Positions 8,945-21,876 of a DNA stretch of 64,000 nt are shown here, piece after piece (positions within the stretch are counted from its first letter, which is position 1; every line of letters begins with the position of its first letter). The notes under the pieces are model-generated. The model was not told the origin of the DNA, made no database searches, and saw only the letters and a program-made list of their open reading frames with translations. This DNA comes from Lentilactobacillus sunkii DSM 19904 (GTDB taxonomy: Bacteria > Bacillota > Bacilli > Lactobacillales > Lactobacillaceae): assembly GCF_001435575.1 (NCBI RefSeq), contig NZ_AZEA01000003.1, positions 117,148 through 181,147 on the forward strand, read 5' to 3'. Made by a program: the position numbers and the translations under genes.

Positions 8945-9640
8945 TTATAATGTCCGTTTGTCAGTGATCTTAACGAAAACATCACCAACAAATTGGACGA
9001 TAAACACAAATAAACAAATAATGACTGTGGCAACCAAAGTAACGGTGTTATTGCTGGCTTGGAAGCCGTCTTGGTAGGCAAGATTTCCAAGTCCACCAGC
9101 TCCAATGGCACCAGCCATCGCGGTATAACCGATCAACGAGATGGTTGTAACGGTTGCTCCGGCAATTAAAGCCGGTTTGCTCTCTGGCAGCAGAACTTTG
9201 GTAATGATTCCCCAAGTGGTTGCGCCCATTGACTCAGCGGCCTCTAAAACGCCTGAATCAACCTCACGGAAATATGACTCAACCATCCGGGCATAAAATG
9301 GTGCAGCTGAGATGATCAGTGACGGTAACGCAGCCCGCGGTCCAATAATCGTCCCAGCCAACTTCATGGTAATTGGCAGTAACAGAATAATCAGGATAAT
9401 AAACGGAATTGAACGGAAGATGTTAACAAACAATCCGACAATCCAATTGAGAATTCGAAAACCAATTCCAGATTTATTACGCGTCTCGTATAAGATGAGC
9501 CCTAAAATAATTCCTAAAATAACAATTGCAACCATTGATAACAGGGTCATCCAAACCGTTTCCCAAGTTGCCGACATCATTGCACCCCAGTCGACATTAT
9601 GAAACTGAAAATAAGACTTGAATCCAGTTGTGTTAGCCAT
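8945..9640 (-). CDS. metI: Methionine ABC transporter permease
   Basis: Membrane permease of 231 residues with five to six helices and the EAA-type loop (EAAESMGATTWGIITKVLLPE) that contacts the ATPase. The ATG overlaps the end of metN by 8 bases, showing translational coupling. With MetN and MetQ it imports methionine. Confidence 0.93.
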   Translation of the reverse strand: MANTTGFKSYFQFHNVDWGAMMSATWETVWMTLLSMVAIVILGIILGLILYETRNKSGIGFRILNWIVGLFVNIFRSIPFIILIILLLPITMKLAGTIIGPRAALPSLIISAAPFYARMVESYFREVDSGVLEAAESMGATTWGIITKVLLPESKPALIAGATVTTISLIGYTAMAGAIGAGGLGNLAYQDGFQASNNTVTLVATVIICLFVFIVQFVGDVFVKITDKRTL

Positions 9641-10667
9641 GATGAATCACCTCCGTTCCGACACGCAACTTCTTGAGGTATTCAAGCGCTTCATTAATTT
9701 GGCTGTCGTCACCGACAAGCTGAAGATCAAGGGATCCCAACGCCCCTTCCTGAGTTTGATGAATAGCACCGGAAATAATGCTGATCGTCAAGTCCGGGAA
9801 GCGTTTGACAACATCGGAGACAATTGGTAACTCAGCTTGTGGCCCATGGAATACCAATCGGATAATTTGGCCATCCGGATATTTTTTTACCAACTCTTCA
9901 AGCGTCATTGTGTTGTCACTTTGTTGAGGTGTGAACTCTTCACTGACAAATTTCTTGGTAATTTCCTTTTGAGGATGACGAAAGACCTCAAACACTGATC
10001 CGGTTTCAACAACCTGGCCACTGTCCATCACGGCAACCCGCTCACAAGCCTTGGCAATTGCATGCATTTCATGTGTAATCAGCAAAATTGTCAAATTCAT
10101 TTCCTTGTTAATCTTCAACAGCAGATCCAGGACTTCGTTGGTTGTATCCGGGTCCAAGGCACTGGTTGCTTCGTCGGAAATTAAAATTGTTGGTTCATTG
10201 GCTAACGCCCTGGCAATCCCAACCCGTTGCTTTTGACCGCCGGATAATTCAGATGGATAGGAATGCTCTCTGCCTTGCAGCCCAACTAGCTTAATCAGTT
10301 CTTCAGCCCGTTGTTTACGCTTGGCTTTTGGAACTTTGGCGATCTCCAATGGTAGGGCAATGTTGTCCAAAACCGTTCTGGACCACAACAAGTTAAAATG
10401 TTGAAAGATCATACCAATCTTTTGTCGCTGCTTTCTCAACTGACTTCCATGAAGCTTGGCAACATCAGTACCATTAATGTCAATTTCACCAGTCGAGGGC
10501 GCTTCAAGCCCGTCCAACATTCGAACCAAGGTACTTTTTCCAGCCCCGGAATAGCCGACAATGCCAAAGATTTCGCCATCGTTGATTTCAATGTTGACAT
10601 CATTGACAGCTGTCAGGCCGCCATCCTTCGTGCTGTATTGCTTAGATACGTTGTTAAATCGAATCAA
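9633..10667 (-). CDS. metN: Methionine ABC transporter ATP-binding protein
   Basis: ATPase of 344 residues with Walker A GIVGYSGAGKST, signature LSGGQKQRVGIARAL, Walker B ILISDEATSALD, switch His in LITHEMH and a C-terminal NIL domain (about residues 260-340) that binds methionine and inhibits transport in the family. The start is taken as TTG at 10667 (IRFNNVSKQY) because AAGGGGTG lies 6-8 bases before it. A GTG at 10676 would lie directly on that site. Expression is controlled by the T-box leader upstream. Confidence 0.93.
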   Translation of the reverse strand: MIRFNNVSKQYSTKDGGLTAVNDVNIEINDGEIFGIVGYSGAGKSTLVRMLDGLEAPSTGEIDINGTDVAKLHGSQLRKQRQKIGMIFQHFNLLWSRTVLDNIALPLEIAKVPKAKRKQRAEELIKLVGLQGREHSYPSELSGGQKQRVGIARALANEPTILISDEATSALDPDTTNEVLDLLLKINKEMNLTILLITHEMHAIAKACERVAVMDSGQVVETGSVFEVFRHPQKEITKKFVSEEFTPQQSDNTMTLEELVKKYPDGQIIRLVFHGPQAELPIVSDVVKRFPDLTISIISGAIHQTQEGALGSLDLQLVGDDSQINEALEYLKKLRVGTEVIHHG

Positions 10668-10687
10668 TCTGTTCACCCCTTAAATAT

Positions 10688-10978
10688 AAAAAAAGCTTTC
10701 CATCTTTTTACAAGTAACTGATTACTTATAAAAGGACGAAAAGCTTCGCGGTACCACCTTTATTCGTTACTGTTTTTCAACAATAACCTCAAGAGTTTAT
10801 AAAACTCAACGAAATAATGGTCGTTACCCATTACCGGCTTGCTTGTGCTCACCGATCCATTTTTAATCAAGACCATATTCAACAGTTGCAACCAACCCTT
10901 TCTCACCAACTTCGGGCTCTCTGAATGATTTCTAATTGTCTACTCATCTTGTCATTTTTCTATCATTAAACTATTAGT
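10688..10978 (-). ncRNA. T-box leader (tRNA-Met sensing) of metNIQ
   Basis: The minus strand holds the conserved T-box GGTGGTACCGCG (10758-10747), which pairs with the NCCA end of uncharged tRNA. A long terminator hairpin follows (AGCTTTTCGTCC..., T-run at 10694-10688). The Stem I region carries AGAGAG and GGTGAG-type conserved bases, and a candidate AUG specifier sits in GAATATGGTC (10880-10871). By family rule, uncharged tRNA-Met would favour the antiterminator and allow transport genes to be read. The specifier assignment is from context only. Confidence 0.9.
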
Positions 10979-10979
10979 T

Positions 10980-11008
10980 AGTCTACCTAAAAAAGGTTCA
11001 ACCGTCAA
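10980..11008 (-). promoter_or_regulatory. Promoter of the metNIQ T-box transcript
   Basis: Minus strand TTGACG (11008-11003), 17-base spacer, TAGACT (10985-10980), directly after the stop codon of the lipoyl-protein gene. Confidence 0.65.
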
Positions 11009-11014
11009 GCGCTT

Positions 11015-11311
11015 TTACTTTTGAATTTTAGCAATCCATGAAGTTGCTTTGTCTGAACCGTTCAAAACTGAAGGATCATTAACTGCGTTACTGTTAACTG
11101 CAGTTACTTTTCCGGCTACTGGGCTGGGAATATCTGAAACAGCTTTGTCAGCTTCAACATTCAATAAAGTGTCACTAGTTGTCAGTTGAGCACCAACTTT
11201 AGGAAGAGAAACAAATGTGATATTTCCCAACTCGTTTTTGCCTGCTTCAGTCAAACCAACAGTAACTTCCCCGTTATTGTCTTCAGTCCAGTAATATTTT
11301 GTATCCATCAT
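11015..11311 (-). CDS. Glycine cleavage H-like lipoyl carrier protein
   Basis: Lipoyl-domain protein of about 98 residues. The hairpin that carries lipoate is VEADKAVSDIPSPVAGK; its central Lys fits the attachment site (ESVKA in classical GcvH). The start is one of two adjacent ATGs (11311 or 11308) behind AAGGTGG; the upstream in-frame codons overlap rodA and lack a site. No other glycine cleavage genes are in the window, so a role as free-standing lipoate carrier or relay protein is possible (inference). It follows rodA by 22 bases on the same strand. Confidence 0.82.
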   Translation of the reverse strand: MMDTKYYWTEDNNGEVTVGLTEAGKNELGNITFVSLPKVGAQLTTSDTLLNVEADKAVSDIPSPVAGKVTAVNSNAVNDPSVLNGSDKATSWIAKIQK

Positions 11312-11333
11312 TAATTCCACCTTTGTATTTTTA

Positions 11334-12536
11334 TTAAGAAAATTCTTTGTCTTCTCCAAACATGTAACTCTTATTATGATACTGCATCGACATAATTAAT
11401 CCAATTCCAATCATATTTCCAATCAACGCCGAACCACCGGCACTGACAAATGGCAATGGAATACCGGTCAATGGTAACAGACCAATACTCATCCCGACAT
11501 TTTCAAAAACATGAAATAAGATCATCATAATAACGCCAGTTGAAATGTAAGCATAAAAAACATTTCTCGTATCGAATGTAACCTTAATCATCTGATAAAT
11601 CAACAGAAAATACAGCAATATTAAGATACAGCTGCCAATGAAGCCAAAGTTTTCGCCAATGACTGAAAATATCATATCAGACTCTCGAACCGGAACATAA
11701 ACGTGAGACTGATTAAACCCGGTACCAAATATCCCACCGGATCCAATTGCCTTCATGCTTTGCCAGAGCTGATATCCCTGGTTGGACGTATCCGCGGAAG
11801 GATTAAGCCAGGTGTCAACTCGAGCAAATTGGTATGCTTGAAACCCGAATTTCTCCAGCAAATGGCGTCCGGATTCCGGCACAACCAGTGCCAATACGGT
11901 ACCCGCCAATCCAAATATTGTGATCACCGATGGCAAAATAATTCTCCAAGTAACCCCGGAAACAATAATCAAGCCTCCAAGAATGGCAAAGAAAACCAAC
12001 ATGGTTCCAAAGTCATTTTGCAGCTTCAGCAAAACAGCAATTGGAATCGTCCACAACAGCATTTTCCCAATCAACAGAAAATCACTTCTAACTGTTCGGA
12101 TTGGGTAGTTGTCATTATGTTGCACGATCACCCGGCCCATCATTAAAATGTAGGCTGGCTTCATGACCTCAGACGGCTGAAATGTCAGTCCAAATAAGGA
12201 GAACCAGCTCTTGGCACCTGTGTTGGCAAAATATGTTCGACTATATAAAACCAGCACACTGGCCAAAAGTGCAATCCCCAACCAATAGGTAATTGGTGCC
12301 ACTTTCCATAATTGCTCGGAATCAAACTGCATGATGATGACAACCGCCACAATTCCGATCACATACCAAACCAATTGGGAAACAACCTGTCTCAAAACGC
12401 TGGTAGAACTTGAATCATGAGTTGCAGCAACATAAATCGATGCCAGCCCAATCAAAGCCAACATTAAAACGCAGAAAATAATTCCCCAATCGATTCGAGA
12501 TTGGTCATCCTTAGAGGTTCTTCGACTGGTATCCAA
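11334..12536 (-). CDS. rodA: RodA/FtsW/SpoVE family peptidoglycan glycosyltransferase
   Basis: SEDS-family membrane protein of 400 residues with about ten hydrophobic helices. It polymerises lipid II glycan chains together with a class B PBP (family knowledge). Conserved stretches include FQPSEVMKPAYILMM and the C-terminal GIPLPFVSAGGSALIGNMIG. The start is TTG at 12536 with GAGGAGGG 6 bases ahead. Clustering with an mreB-like gene, yidD and murA supports an elongasome role, so rodA is preferred over ftsW. Confidence 0.88.
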   Translation of the reverse strand: MDTSRRTSKDDQSRIDWGIIFCVLMLALIGLASIYVAATHDSSSTSVLRQVVSQLVWYVIGIVAVVIIMQFDSEQLWKVAPITYWLGIALLASVLVLYSRTYFANTGAKSWFSLFGLTFQPSEVMKPAYILMMGRVIVQHNDNYPIRTVRSDFLLIGKMLLWTIPIAVLLKLQNDFGTMLVFFAILGGLIIVSGVTWRIILPSVITIFGLAGTVLALVVPESGRHLLEKFGFQAYQFARVDTWLNPSADTSNQGYQLWQSMKAIGSGGIFGTGFNQSHVYVPVRESDMIFSVIGENFGFIGSCILILLYFLLIYQMIKVTFDTRNVFYAYISTGVIMMILFHVFENVGMSIGLLPLTGIPLPFVSAGGSALIGNMIGIGLIMSMQYHNKSYMFGEDKEFS

Positions 12537-12566
12537 ATTAGACCCTCCTCATTCACAATCGCCAAC

Positions 12567-12791
12567 TTAATGGTGAAGATGAAAATCTTTTATTAATTGT
12601 GTCACACCCTCATCGAAGGTCTTAACGTGAAAGGCCTCGTTGTGGGTATTAACGGCTTGAAACTTATCCTCACTCAGCTGCTTAACTGAGCCGATCATTT
12701 TTTTGCCGATAAATAATTCAGAGATACTATCTCCGTTGGAATCTGTTCGATCTTTAATTTCAACATTAATACTTTTATTTGCTTTACTCAT
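12567..12791 (-). CDS. DUF2969 family protein
   Basis: Small soluble protein of 74 residues, conserved in lactobacilli between rodA and yidD. The start at 12791 (MSKANKS) is favoured because AAGGAG lies 6 bases ahead; an adjacent ATG at 12794 is only 3 bases from that site. Function unknown. Position suggests a link to envelope growth, but that is only context. Confidence 0.75.
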   Translation of the reverse strand: MSKANKSINVEIKDRTDSNGDSISELFIGKKMIGSVKQLSEDKFQAVNTHNEAFHVKTFDEGVTQLIKDFHLHH

Positions 12792-12812
12792 CATTTTCTC
12801 CTTGTTCAAAGA

Positions 12813-13088
12813 TCATTTAAGATGCATCGACTTTCGGTATTCATCTCTTGCATCCTTGTTCCTAAAAATCGTGAAGTGATCAGGAACAGGATCGAAGCCG
12901 CCTTTAACAAACGGGTGGCAGCGAAGTATCCGGGCAATGCCCATAATGGCTCCCTTAAGCGCCCCATGCTTATTTAGCGCCGTGACCATATAACTGCTGC
13001 ACGTTGGATAATAACGGCACGTGGGCGGAAATAAAGGCGAAATGAACCGCTGGTACCCATGAACAAGACTAATCAGAATATTTTTCAC
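12813..13088 (-). CDS. yidD: Membrane protein insertion efficiency factor YidD
   Basis: Protein of 91 residues with the family hallmark [19 protein letters not shown] (three Cys) and the [13 protein letters not shown] segment. YidD proteins are small, amphipathic and help YidC-dependent membrane insertion. The gene starts 11 bases after the mreB-like gene and ends 21 bases before the DUF2969 start, so it lies inside one operon. Confidence 0.93.
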   Translation of the reverse strand: MKNILISLVHGYQRFISPLFPPTCRYYPTCSSYMVTALNKHGALKGAIMGIARILRCHPFVKGGFDPVPDHFTIFRNKDARDEYRKSMHLK

Positions 13089-13099
13089 TTTGACTCCTG

Positions 13100-14110
13100 T
13101 TATTTTTGATCTTTGGCCTTCAATTTAGGGTTTTTAATGTAATGCTCCAAAAGAATTCCGGCACCTTTGGCAACGTTATCCAATGGATTTTCTGAAATAA
13201 TGACTGGAACGGTCAATGCATCTGCAATGACCTGATCAATATTACGAAGCAATGCACCGCCACCGGTCAGCATAATGCCACGGTCGACGATATCCGAAGC
13301 CAATTCAGGTGGAATGACTTCCAGGACCTTTTTGGCACCGCTGATAATCAGCTGGACAGTATCATGAATTGCCTCGGCAACTTCATTACTGTCAATCGTA
13401 ACGGCACGAGGCATACCAGAAACGGCATCCCGACCTCGAACTTCCAATGTTTTGACATCAGAATCATCCTTTTTGGCGGTTCCAATTTCAATCTTAATTT
13501 TTTCTGCAGTATGCTCACCAATAATCAGGTTATGTTTCTGCTTGATATAACCAGCAATCTCAGTGTTCATCTTGTCTCCGGCTACCCGAATGGACTTGCT
13601 GGCAACGATATCACCCAATGAAATAATTGCAATATCACTGGTACCGCCACCCATGTCAATAACCATATTGCCTCGTGGCTGAAAAATGTCCATTCCAGCA
13701 CCAACAGCAGCAACTTTAGGTTCTTCTTCCAAATAAACCTGACCGCCGCCAGCTTTTTCAGCAGCTTGCATGATCGCATTGCGTTCAATCTCAGTAACGT
13801 TCGTAGGCGCACAGATCATAATCTTTGGCTTTGACATGAACCCTTTAACATCCAATTTGTTGATGAAATAGGTCAGCATTTCCTCAGTAATGTCGAAATC
13901 CGAAATGACGCCGTCTTTTAATGGGCGGATTGCACGAATATTGCTTGGCGTTCTTCCAACCATCCGATATGCTTCAGAGCCGACAGCCAATGCCTTGCCA
14001 GTCCGAGTGTCAATTGCGACAACTGATGGTTCGTTTAATACTATTCCCTTCCCGGCAACGTAAATGAGTACGTTGGCAGTTCCTAAATCGATTCCAATGT
14101 CTTTTGCCAT
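13100..14110 (-). CDS. Rod-shape determining protein, MreB/Mbl family
   Basis: Actin-like ATPase of 336 residues. Phosphate 1 motif [19 protein letters not shown], phosphate 2 motif [14 protein letters not shown] and adenosine motif [12 protein letters not shown] are all present. It forms membrane filaments that position the wall-synthesis machinery. There is no mreCD next to it, which fits an mbl-like second copy rather than the mreBCD locus. An extended -10 promoter and AGGAGG precede it, and it leads the operon with yidD, the DUF2969 gene and rodA. Confidence 0.93.
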   Translation of the reverse strand: MAKDIGIDLGTANVLIYVAGKGIVLNEPSVVAIDTRTGKALAVGSEAYRMVGRTPSNIRAIRPLKDGVISDFDITEEMLTYFINKLDVKGFMSKPKIMICAPTNVTEIERNAIMQAAEKAGGGQVYLEEEPKVAAVGAGMDIFQPRGNMVIDMGGGTSDIAIISLGDIVASKSIRVAGDKMNTEIAGYIKQKHNLIIGEHTAEKIKIEIGTAKKDDSDVKTLEVRGRDAVSGMPRAVTIDSNEVAEAIHDTVQLIISGAKKVLEVIPPELASDIVDRGIMLTGGGALLRNIDQVIADALTVPVIISENPLDNVAKGAGILLEHYIKNPKLKAKDQK

Positions 14111-14150
14111 CTGTGTACATCCTCCTGAAAAACTTTAATCTCAAAAAATA

Positions 14151-14182
14151 ATTATACCACATAAAAGTTGCGTTTCTAATAA
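14151..14182 (-). promoter_or_regulatory. Promoter of the mreB-like operon
   Basis: Minus strand TATAAT at 14156-14151 with TGG before it (extended -10). The -35 17 bases upstream is weak (TTAGAA). Confidence 0.65.
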
Positions 14183-14199
14183 GCTTCCAAACAATAAAA

Positions 14200-14226
14200 G
14201 GTTGAGATCAAGTAACGATCCCAACC
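14200..14226 (-). terminator. Rho-independent terminator after murA
   Basis: Minus strand GGTTGGGATC / GATCTCAACC with a 7-base loop, followed by a T-rich tract. Confidence 0.8.
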
Positions 14227-14235
14227 CCCAAAAAA

Positions 14236-15546
14236 TTATGAATGATTCTTAAGCGATTGATTCAAAACAATTGAATCCTGTTCAACATTAACTCGTTTAA
14301 TTTCAGCACCTAAATTGGCCAGTTTTTTGTGAAAATCATGATATCCACGGTCAAGATACTGCAGGTTGGTAACAGTTGTATAACCACTTGCTGCCAAGCC
14401 GGCGATAACCAATGATGCGGCAGCACGAAGATCTGTGGCAGCAACTTCGGCGCCATTAAAATCGGTAGGCCCTTCCATCACGACAGTGCGACCGGAAATC
14501 GTGTATTTAGCATTCATTCGGCGCAATTCTTCCATGTGCATGAAACGATTCTCAAAAACCGTTTCGGTCATTGAACTGCTCCCGTTAGCGGTTAACTGAA
14601 GGATCGTCATCTGCGGCTGCATATCGGTTGGGAAGCCTGGATGCGGCATTGTCTTAACATCAACGGGTTTCAGATTATCATGACCGATGACGCGGATCCC
14701 GTCATCGCTTTCGTCGATGGTAACACCCATTTCACGCATCTTTAAGATGAGTGGCTTGTTGTGTTCGGGAATAGCACCGGCAATCATGACGTCACCACGT
14801 GTAACAGCGGCAGCAATCATGAATGTCCCAGCTTCAATCCGATCTTGAACAACTGCGTGTTCAGTTCCATGAAGTTCTGGAACCCCTTCGACTCGGATTT
14901 GCTCAGTTCCGGCACCAATGACTTTGGCCCCCATTTTGTTCAAAACGTTTGCCAAATCAACAATTTCAGGTTCACGAGCAGCATTTTGAATAACTGTCCT
15001 GCCCTTGGCCAAGGTGGCAGCCATCATAATATTCTGAGTAGCCCCAACACTTGGGAAATCCAAATAGATTTCGGCTCCAGTCAAGCCATCCGGTGCATAA
15101 GCTTCAACATAGCCGTCATGCTGTTCAATTTTGGCACCCAAAGCCTCAAAACCCTTTAAATGCAGATCAATTGGTCGCGAACCAATCGCACACCCACCGG
15201 GTAACGCAACCTTGGCATGGCCAAGTCTTGCCAGAAGCGGGCCCATTACAACAATTGATGCACGCATTTTCGAAACGTATTCAAAAGGCGCTTCACTCGA
15301 AATGTCTTTTGAAGCATCGAATGTGATTTCATTATTCGCTTCATCAAAATCAACCTTTAAATTCAAAAAACGTAATACTTTGTTCATCGTATACACGTCA
15401 GACAATAATGGCACGTTTGAAATAACCGTCTTTCCTTCACCGGCAAGAATTGTTGCGGCTTGAATTGGTAAAACAGCATTTTTAGCGCCATCAATATGTA
15501 CTGTCCCGTGAAGTGGTTTACCACCATGTACAATAATTTTATCCAC
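14236..15546 (-). CDS. murA: UDP-N-acetylglucosamine 1-carboxyvinyltransferase
   Basis: First committed enzyme of peptidoglycan synthesis: transfers enolpyruvate from PEP to UDP-GlcNAc. The 436 residues have the usual two-lobed EPSP-synthase-like fold signals, [10 protein letters not shown] at the N-terminus and the active-site loop [18 protein letters not shown]. The catalytic Cys is present (Cys119), so this is the fosfomycin-reactive form. The gene lies 16 bases downstream of the DUF1146 gene and just after the ATP synthase operon, a common lactobacillar arrangement. Confidence 0.95.
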   Translation of the reverse strand: MDKIIVHGGKPLHGTVHIDGAKNAVLPIQAATILAGEGKTVISNVPLLSDVYTMNKVLRFLNLKVDFDEANNEITFDASKDISSEAPFEYVSKMRASIVVMGPLLARLGHAKVALPGGCAIGSRPIDLHLKGFEALGAKIEQHDGYVEAYAPDGLTGAEIYLDFPSVGATQNIMMAATLAKGRTVIQNAAREPEIVDLANVLNKMGAKVIGAGTEQIRVEGVPELHGTEHAVVQDRIEAGTFMIAAAVTRGDVMIAGAIPEHNKPLILKMREMGVTIDESDDGIRVIGHDNLKPVDVKTMPHPGFPTDMQPQMTILQLTANGSSSMTETVFENRFMHMEELRRMNAKYTISGRTVVMEGPTDFNGAEVAATDLRAAASLVIAGLAASGYTTVTNLQYLDRGYHDFHKKLANLGAEIKRVNVEQDSIVLNQSLKNHS

Positions 15547-15562
15547 AAGAACGCCTCCTACA

Positions 15563-15793
15563 TCACTTAATTAGGTACATCAAATTCTGAATGTTAAATA
15601 TTACAGAGAGGAAAAATGAACTGCATGCGTACCCGATTGCAATAGAAACGAGCACGATTAGCAACTTCCCCGGCATTGCCCTCAATGGGATATAACGCTC
15701 GATGTGGATTTCTTGAACGGTCCAAAACGCCATTGCGATAAACAAAAAATATGTAATCAACGTGATCAGCGCTTGAATGCCAATTGTATTCAT
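15563..15793 (-). CDS. DUF1146 family membrane protein
   Basis: Protein of 76 residues with two hydrophobic helices (about residues 5-25 and 42-65). The ATG at 15793 is preferred because GGGGGAG lies 6 bases ahead. DUF1146 (YwzB-like) genes commonly sit between atpC and murA in Firmicutes. Function unknown. Confidence 0.8.
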   Translation of the reverse strand: MNTIGIQALITLITYFLFIAMAFWTVQEIHIERYIPLRAMPGKLLIVLVSIAIGYACSSFFLSVIFNIQNLMYLIK

Positions 15794-15818
15794 TTGAGTC
15801 TCCCCCAATTCACAGACA

Positions 15819-15827
15819 ACTATATCA
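15819..15827 (-). promoter_or_regulatory. Extended -10 promoter of the DUF1146-murA unit
   Basis: Minus strand TGATATAGT about 26 bases before the start codon. No clear -35 is seen. The rest of the 15828-16035 gap holds only a ten-codon ORF on the plus strand and no convincing gene. Confidence 0.45.
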
Positions 15828-16035
15828 TAAAGACGCGAACTTGTCTTAACATTTCGGTTTCTTTTTACAAATTGTAAGCATAAATTGCTATAGTATCCTC
15901 TTAAGGCATAAATAGAGGTGAATAATATGCAATTTTCGTGGGAGAAAACGGAAACATAAATACATCATTCACAAATAACGATAAGGGAATTTTACCGCGA
16001 TTACATCAATAGTTCAAGAATAAAAACTAGACATC

Positions 16036-16070
16036 AAAAAAGCTGCAACCTCAGTGGGTTGCAGCTTTTA
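16036..16070 (-). terminator. Rho-independent terminator of the ATP synthase operon
   Basis: Near-perfect hairpin AAAAGCTGCAACC / GGTTGCAGCTTTTTT, T-run on the minus strand after atpC. Confidence 0.9.
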
Positions 16071-16120
16071 AAATATCTTAATGGTTCCCGGAAACCGCAA
16101 TCAGACAATGTCGTGATTGA

Positions 16121-16537
16121 TTACTTTCCGGCAACGTTGATACGGTTAACTGCTCGGCGAAGAGCAATTTGAGCACGATCAAGAGCAGCTTTATCCTGTC
16201 GTTGACGGGCATCGGCAATTCTCTGTTGCGCGTTCTTTCTTGCTTTTTCAGCACGGGCAATATCAATATCATTTTGAGTTTCGGCACTATCAGCAACAAT
16301 CGTTGCAACGTTGTTGGAGAATTCAATAAAGCCACCGTTGACAGCAATATCGTCTTCTTTTTCGTCGTATTTGACTCGCGTCTCATCAACGTCAAGCGTT
16401 GCAATAATTGGAACGTGATTAGCCATAATTCCTAGTTGTCCCGACTGTGTTGAAACAACTATCATACTAGCAGTATGCTCGTAAACTTTTCCATCGGGAG
16501 TAACGATACTAACGGTAATAACTGAATTATCAGCCAA
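16121..16537 (-). CDS. atpC: ATP synthase F1 epsilon subunit
   Basis: Rotor-stalk subunit of 138 residues. The N-terminal beta-sandwich (VSIVTPDGKVYEHTASMIVV, LGIMANHVPIIA) is followed by a C-terminal helical hairpin rich in Ala, Arg and Gln. The start is TTG at 16537 behind AAGGAGGG. Last gene of the atp operon, 13 bases after atpD. Confidence 0.95.
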   Translation of the reverse strand: MADNSVITVSIVTPDGKVYEHTASMIVVSTQSGQLGIMANHVPIIATLDVDETRVKYDEKEDDIAVNGGFIEFSNNVATIVADSAETQNDIDIARAEKARKNAQQRIADARQRQDKAALDRAQIALRRAVNRINVAGK

Positions 16538-16550
16538 TTAGAATCCCTCC

Positions 16551-18005
<1,455 letters not shown>

Positions 18006-18016
18006 TCAAATCTTTT

Positions 18017-18928
18017 CTAATGACTAAGAGCTTCTTGACCACCAGTGATTTCAGTAATTTCGGTCGTAATTGCTGCTTGTCGAGCCCGGTTATACTTCAG
18101 CTCCAACGATGAAATCAGGTCGTCCGCATTATCAGATGCCGACTTCATTGCTGTAGAGCTTGAAGCATGTTCTGAAGTTTTGGCATCAAGGATTGCCCCA
18201 TATACCAAGCTTTCAGAATATTGAGGCAAAATGACATTCAAGACTTCTTTTTCAGAAGGTTCAACATCATATTCAGCACTCATTGGCTTAACCACAATGT
18301 CCTGACTGGCAGCCGATGCAATTGCTTCGTCATCGATTGGAAGCATCTTTTCTGCTCGGAATCGTGAAATAAGACGGTTAACGAAATGCTCGTAACAAAC
18401 ATATAATTCATCAAATTGATCTTTATCATACATTGATGTGACCATCTTAACAATTTGACGAACCTCATTAAATGTTGGCACATCGCTAACACCACGATAT
18501 TCATAAGAAACGTTATCGCCGCGCTTCTTATAAAAGTCTGATCCAGTTCCACCAACGGCCAAAATTTGAAAATCGTTCGAACCCGAATGCTTTTCAATAA
18601 ATTCGTTGGCTTCACGGATAACGTTGCTATTGTAACTACCAACCATCCCACGATCGGATGTGATAATTAAATATGCGCTTCTCTTAGTCTTAGACTGATC
18701 TTTATCAGCTGAATGACCTGAGGATTTGTTTAGCCCATCTAAGATGTGAGATTGGGCTAAATGCAATACAACAGATTTGATTTGGCTTGCATATTCCGCA
18801 TAACTAACCGTATGCTTTTGGATTTGGTTTAGTTTTGCTTGAGAAACCATTTCCATGGCATTGGTAATTTGCCGCGTCTTCTTAGTAGAAGTAATCCGAT
18901 GTTTAACATCGTTTAGCGAAGCACCCAT
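18017..18928 (-). CDS. atpG: ATP synthase F1 gamma subunit
   Basis: Central rotor shaft, 303 residues. The N-terminal helix [22 protein letters not shown] and the C-terminal helix [19 protein letters not shown] pair as a coiled coil in the F1 core. AAGGAGGGTGAG precedes the ATG. Between atpA and atpD as expected. Confidence 0.96.
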   Translation of the reverse strand: MGASLNDVKHRITSTKKTRQITNAMEMVSQAKLNQIQKHTVSYAEYASQIKSVVLHLAQSHILDGLNKSSGHSADKDQSKTKRSAYLIITSDRGMVGSYNSNVIREANEFIEKHSGSNDFQILAVGGTGSDFYKKRGDNVSYEYRGVSDVPTFNEVRQIVKMVTSMYDKDQFDELYVCYEHFVNRLISRFRAEKMLPIDDEAIASAASQDIVVKPMSAEYDVEPSEKEVLNVILPQYSESLVYGAILDAKTSEHASSSTAMKSASDNADDLISSLELKYNRARQAAITTEITEITGGQEALSH

Positions 18929-18949
18929 GTAATCTCACCCTCCTTAAAA

Positions 18950-20533
<1,584 letters not shown>

Positions 20534-21076
20534 TTAATTCAACAATAATTCTTTGACTTTATTAATTCGAGTTTGAACACTTCCATCAATAATGACATCT
20601 GATGATCGGATAACAACCCCACCAATCAGTGACTTATCAACTTTCGTATCAAAAATGGCTTTAACCGCACCAACTCGTTTTTCAAAAGCTTTTGCCAAGC
20701 GATCGAGCTGATCGTCGTTAAGCGGGGTTGCAGAAACAACCTGTGCTCGAACAATCTTCTTATCGTTTTCGTAAATCTTCTGGAACTGATCAATAATGTC
20801 CAAAATTTGTGGAAAACGTCGATAACTGGCAACAACCTTGAGAAAATTATTAATAAAATCTGATGCACTTTTGGTGATAGGAGCCAGGACTGACTTTTTT
20901 TCGTCATCTGAAACTCGAATATCATCGAGAATATCAATCAACTTCGGATTAGCAGCAAAAATCTTACGTAGTTCAATCAAATCAGCATAACCAGTCTCAA
21001 GTTCATCAGAATCACTTAGAACTTCAAACATGGCTTTTGCATATTTTTTTGAAGCGCTAATATCATCTAATGTCAT
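20534..21076 (-). CDS. atpH: ATP synthase F1 delta subunit
   Basis: Peripheral-stalk subunit linking F1 to the b dimer, 180 residues. The helical N-domain is followed by the conserved C-terminal [20 protein letters not shown]. The ATG overlaps the end of atpF by 4 bases, indicating coupling. Confidence 0.95.
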   Translation of the reverse strand: MTLDDISASKKYAKAMFEVLSDSDELETGYADLIELRKIFAANPKLIDILDDIRVSDDEKKSVLAPITKSASDFINNFLKVVASYRRFPQILDIIDQFQKIYENDKKIVRAQVVSATPLNDDQLDRLAKAFEKRVGAVKAIFDTKVDKSLIGGVVIRSSDVIIDGSVQTRINKVKELLLN

Positions 21077-21582
21077 TTCTGCTTACCCAACCCTTCAATA
21101 TAAGAATCAACAAGTCCTTTTTGATCATCTTCGTTTAATTCTTTTGAAATAATCTTGGATGCAATATCAATAGAAAGGCTTGCCACATCTTTTCGAGAAT
21201 TAGCCAAAGCTTCCTGTCGCTGTTGTTCAATATCCTTTTCAGCAGAACTCTTAAGATTAGATGCTTCATTTCTGGCATCTTCAACGATTTGATCCCGTTG
21301 TCTTTGTCCATTCTGTTTGGCATTGTTAATAATACCGTTCGCGTCATCACGCGTTTTATCTAATTCAGCCTGACGTTTTTGTGCAAGTTCAGCTGCTTTG
21401 GTACGTGATTCCTTTGCAGAATCAATATCATTAACAATTTTATCTGAACGGTCTTGCATCATCTTCGTAATTGGCTTCCACGCAACGATCTTGACCAACC
21501 ACATTAAAACAAGGAATGTGATCATGACAAACAGCATATCACCAACATAAAGCTGAGCTCCAACTACTGAATATGAAAACAT
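21073..21582 (-). CDS. atpF: ATP synthase Fo b subunit
   Basis: Peripheral-stalk subunit, 169 residues. One N-terminal membrane helix ([15 protein letters not shown]) is followed by a long charged helix rich in Lys, Glu, Gln and Arg that forms the right-handed coiled-coil stator. AAGGAGGTG precedes the ATG at 21582. Confidence 0.95.
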   Translation of the reverse strand: MFSYSVVGAQLYVGDMLFVMITFLVLMWLVKIVAWKPITKMMQDRSDKIVNDIDSAKESRTKAAELAQKRQAELDKTRDDANGIINNAKQNGQRQRDQIVEDARNEASNLKSSAEKDIEQQRQEALANSRKDVASLSIDIASKIISKELNEDDQKGLVDSYIEGLGKQK

Positions 21583-21624
21583 CAATCGGCACCTCCTTCT
21601 CTGTGTATTTGACTAAACCAGTTA

Positions 21625-21852
<228 letters not shown>

Positions 21853-21876
21853 TTAATAGTCTCCAAAATATTTTTG

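Noticed and set aside
12813-14110. A full mreBCD operon
   Set aside because: Only an MreB-family gene is present; the following genes are yidD, the DUF2969 gene and rodA, with no mreC or mreD.
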